Source: a virus
IMG/VR virus record: IMGVR_UViG_3300031963_000745
Span: 1 to 27,878 of that record
DNA length: 27,878 nucleotides
Strand: one strand, 5' to 3'
The notes beneath the pieces are model-generated. The model was not told where the DNA came from, made no database searches, and saw only the letters and a list, made by a program, of their open reading frames with translations. Both the position numbers and the translations under genes were made by a program. Of this stretch, positions 27,394 to 27,878 are shown piece by piece (position 1 is the stretch's first letter; each line of letters opens with the position of its first letter).

Positions 27394-27878
27394 GCTTCCT
27401 GCTCCTCGTCTTCGTTTTCGTGAGCCCAGATACGCTCGGCCCATGCTTGCCCGGCGTCGCCGCCCCACAGAAGCCACGAGATTTCGGCGTTGGAGGGCGG
27501 ATCCTCGCCGTGATTGTTTTTGTACGCAGAGTGGCGGGCGAAGAACGAAACCATCCGGGCGATCGTGTCGAGCGAGAGAGACCGGCCGTTGGCGATGTCG
27601 CGTGCCCGGGCGATCCCCACCGCGGTCCCGCCGCGGCCGTATTTCGATCGCAGCTCCAGGCCACGCCTGGCCGCCGACCGTGCGGCCTGCGGAGGCCGGT
27701 AGCCGTCTGCGGCCTCGATGTCATGCTCGCCGGCACCAGCCGCCACGGGCTCGCCCATCGAAATACCCAACTCCCGCTCCAGCGCCTTCTCGACGGCCCG
27801 CTGCCGGAGCACCTGCCGCCAGTCCTTGTTTCGCTTCTGGCAGACCTCGGCGATCGTGGCGGTGTTCGTCGCGATCAT
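27390..27878 (-). CDS. head morphogenesis protein with conserved RHGT-like motif, possibly partial
   Basis: A 162-residue protein whose ATG coincides with the last three bases of the window, so an earlier start may exist. The C-terminal half has a motif familiar from phage head genes around the protease: A-A-R-R-G-L-E-L, G-R-G-G-T-A-V-G-I-A-R-A-R-D-I-A-N, then R-M-V-S-F-F-A-R-H and L-L-W-G-G-D-A-G. The N-terminus is helical (K-R-N-K-D-W-R-Q-V-L). It overlaps the protease gene by ATGA. A portal or protease partner is expected to the right of the window. The exact function is unknown. Confidence 0.6.
   Translation of the reverse strand: MIATNTATIAEVCQKRNKDWRQVLRQRAVEKALERELGISMGEPVAAGAGEHDIEAADGYRPPQAARSAARRGLELRSKYGRGGTAVGIARARDIANGRSLSLDTIARMVSFFARHSAYKNNHGEDPPSNAEISWLLWGGDAGQAWAERIWAHENEDEEQEA

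Overview
The window looks like about 28 kb of a long-tailed, non-contractile (siphovirus-like) double-stranded DNA phage or prophage. Its DNA is GC-rich, roughly two thirds G+C by eye. I see a tape-measure protein, tail-tube-like proteins, a prohead protease fused to a major capsid protein and a neck protein. I see no sheath, integrase, terminase or portal, so the packaging genes probably lie beyond the right edge. The host cannot be fixed from sequence alone. The GC-rich codon use and the mix of a papain-type peptidase, LamG domains and Fn3 domains would suit a planctomycete, but that is a guess.

Region 1 (1-4790, + strand) is an early-type region of small genes. It holds two related winged-HTH (excisionase-like) proteins, a stand-alone primase-polymerase domain and several small unknown proteins. 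Two sequence systems organise it. The first is a family of five promoter/operator sites built on CCGATCGGATA, overlapping predicted -10 boxes; the best copy contains a perfect 22-bp palindrome. The second is a 12-bp element, CACAACCAGGAG, carrying the ribosome-binding site and repeated exactly five times, 8-9 nt before successive start codons.

Region 2 (4906-8782, - strand) is the distal end of a long leftward operon. It is rich in small membrane proteins and includes a membrane-anchored papain-like cysteine peptidase. No classical endolysin is recognisable, so this is the best candidate for the lysis module.

Region 3 (8782-18761, - strand) holds a dATP/dGTP diphosphohydrolase-like protein, a metallophosphoesterase, several tail-tip or fibre candidates (one clearly more AT-rich and Cys-rich), the tape measure, and a tail-assembly chaperone pair. 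The pair is joined by a T9 slippery tract that would give a -1 frameshift product. Two tail-tube-like proteins and the tail-completion proteins follow.

Region 4 (18758-21771, - strand) is a translationally coupled carbohydrate cassette (GT2-TPR glycosyltransferase, SAM methyltransferase, GH130-like beta-propeller) plus a small unknown gene, inside the morphogenesis operon. Region 5 (21768-27878, - strand) holds a 788-residue LamG adhesin, a neck protein with Fn3 domains, a DUF2190-like decoration protein, the protease-capsid fusion with an internal start for capsid alone, and a conserved head-morphogenesis gene cut by or starting at the window edge. Nearly all leftward genes are joined by ATGA, GTGA or TGATG overlaps, so they are probably co-transcribed and translationally coupled. 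The adhesin, neck and glyco-cassette genes together suggest a decorated neck or virion surface.
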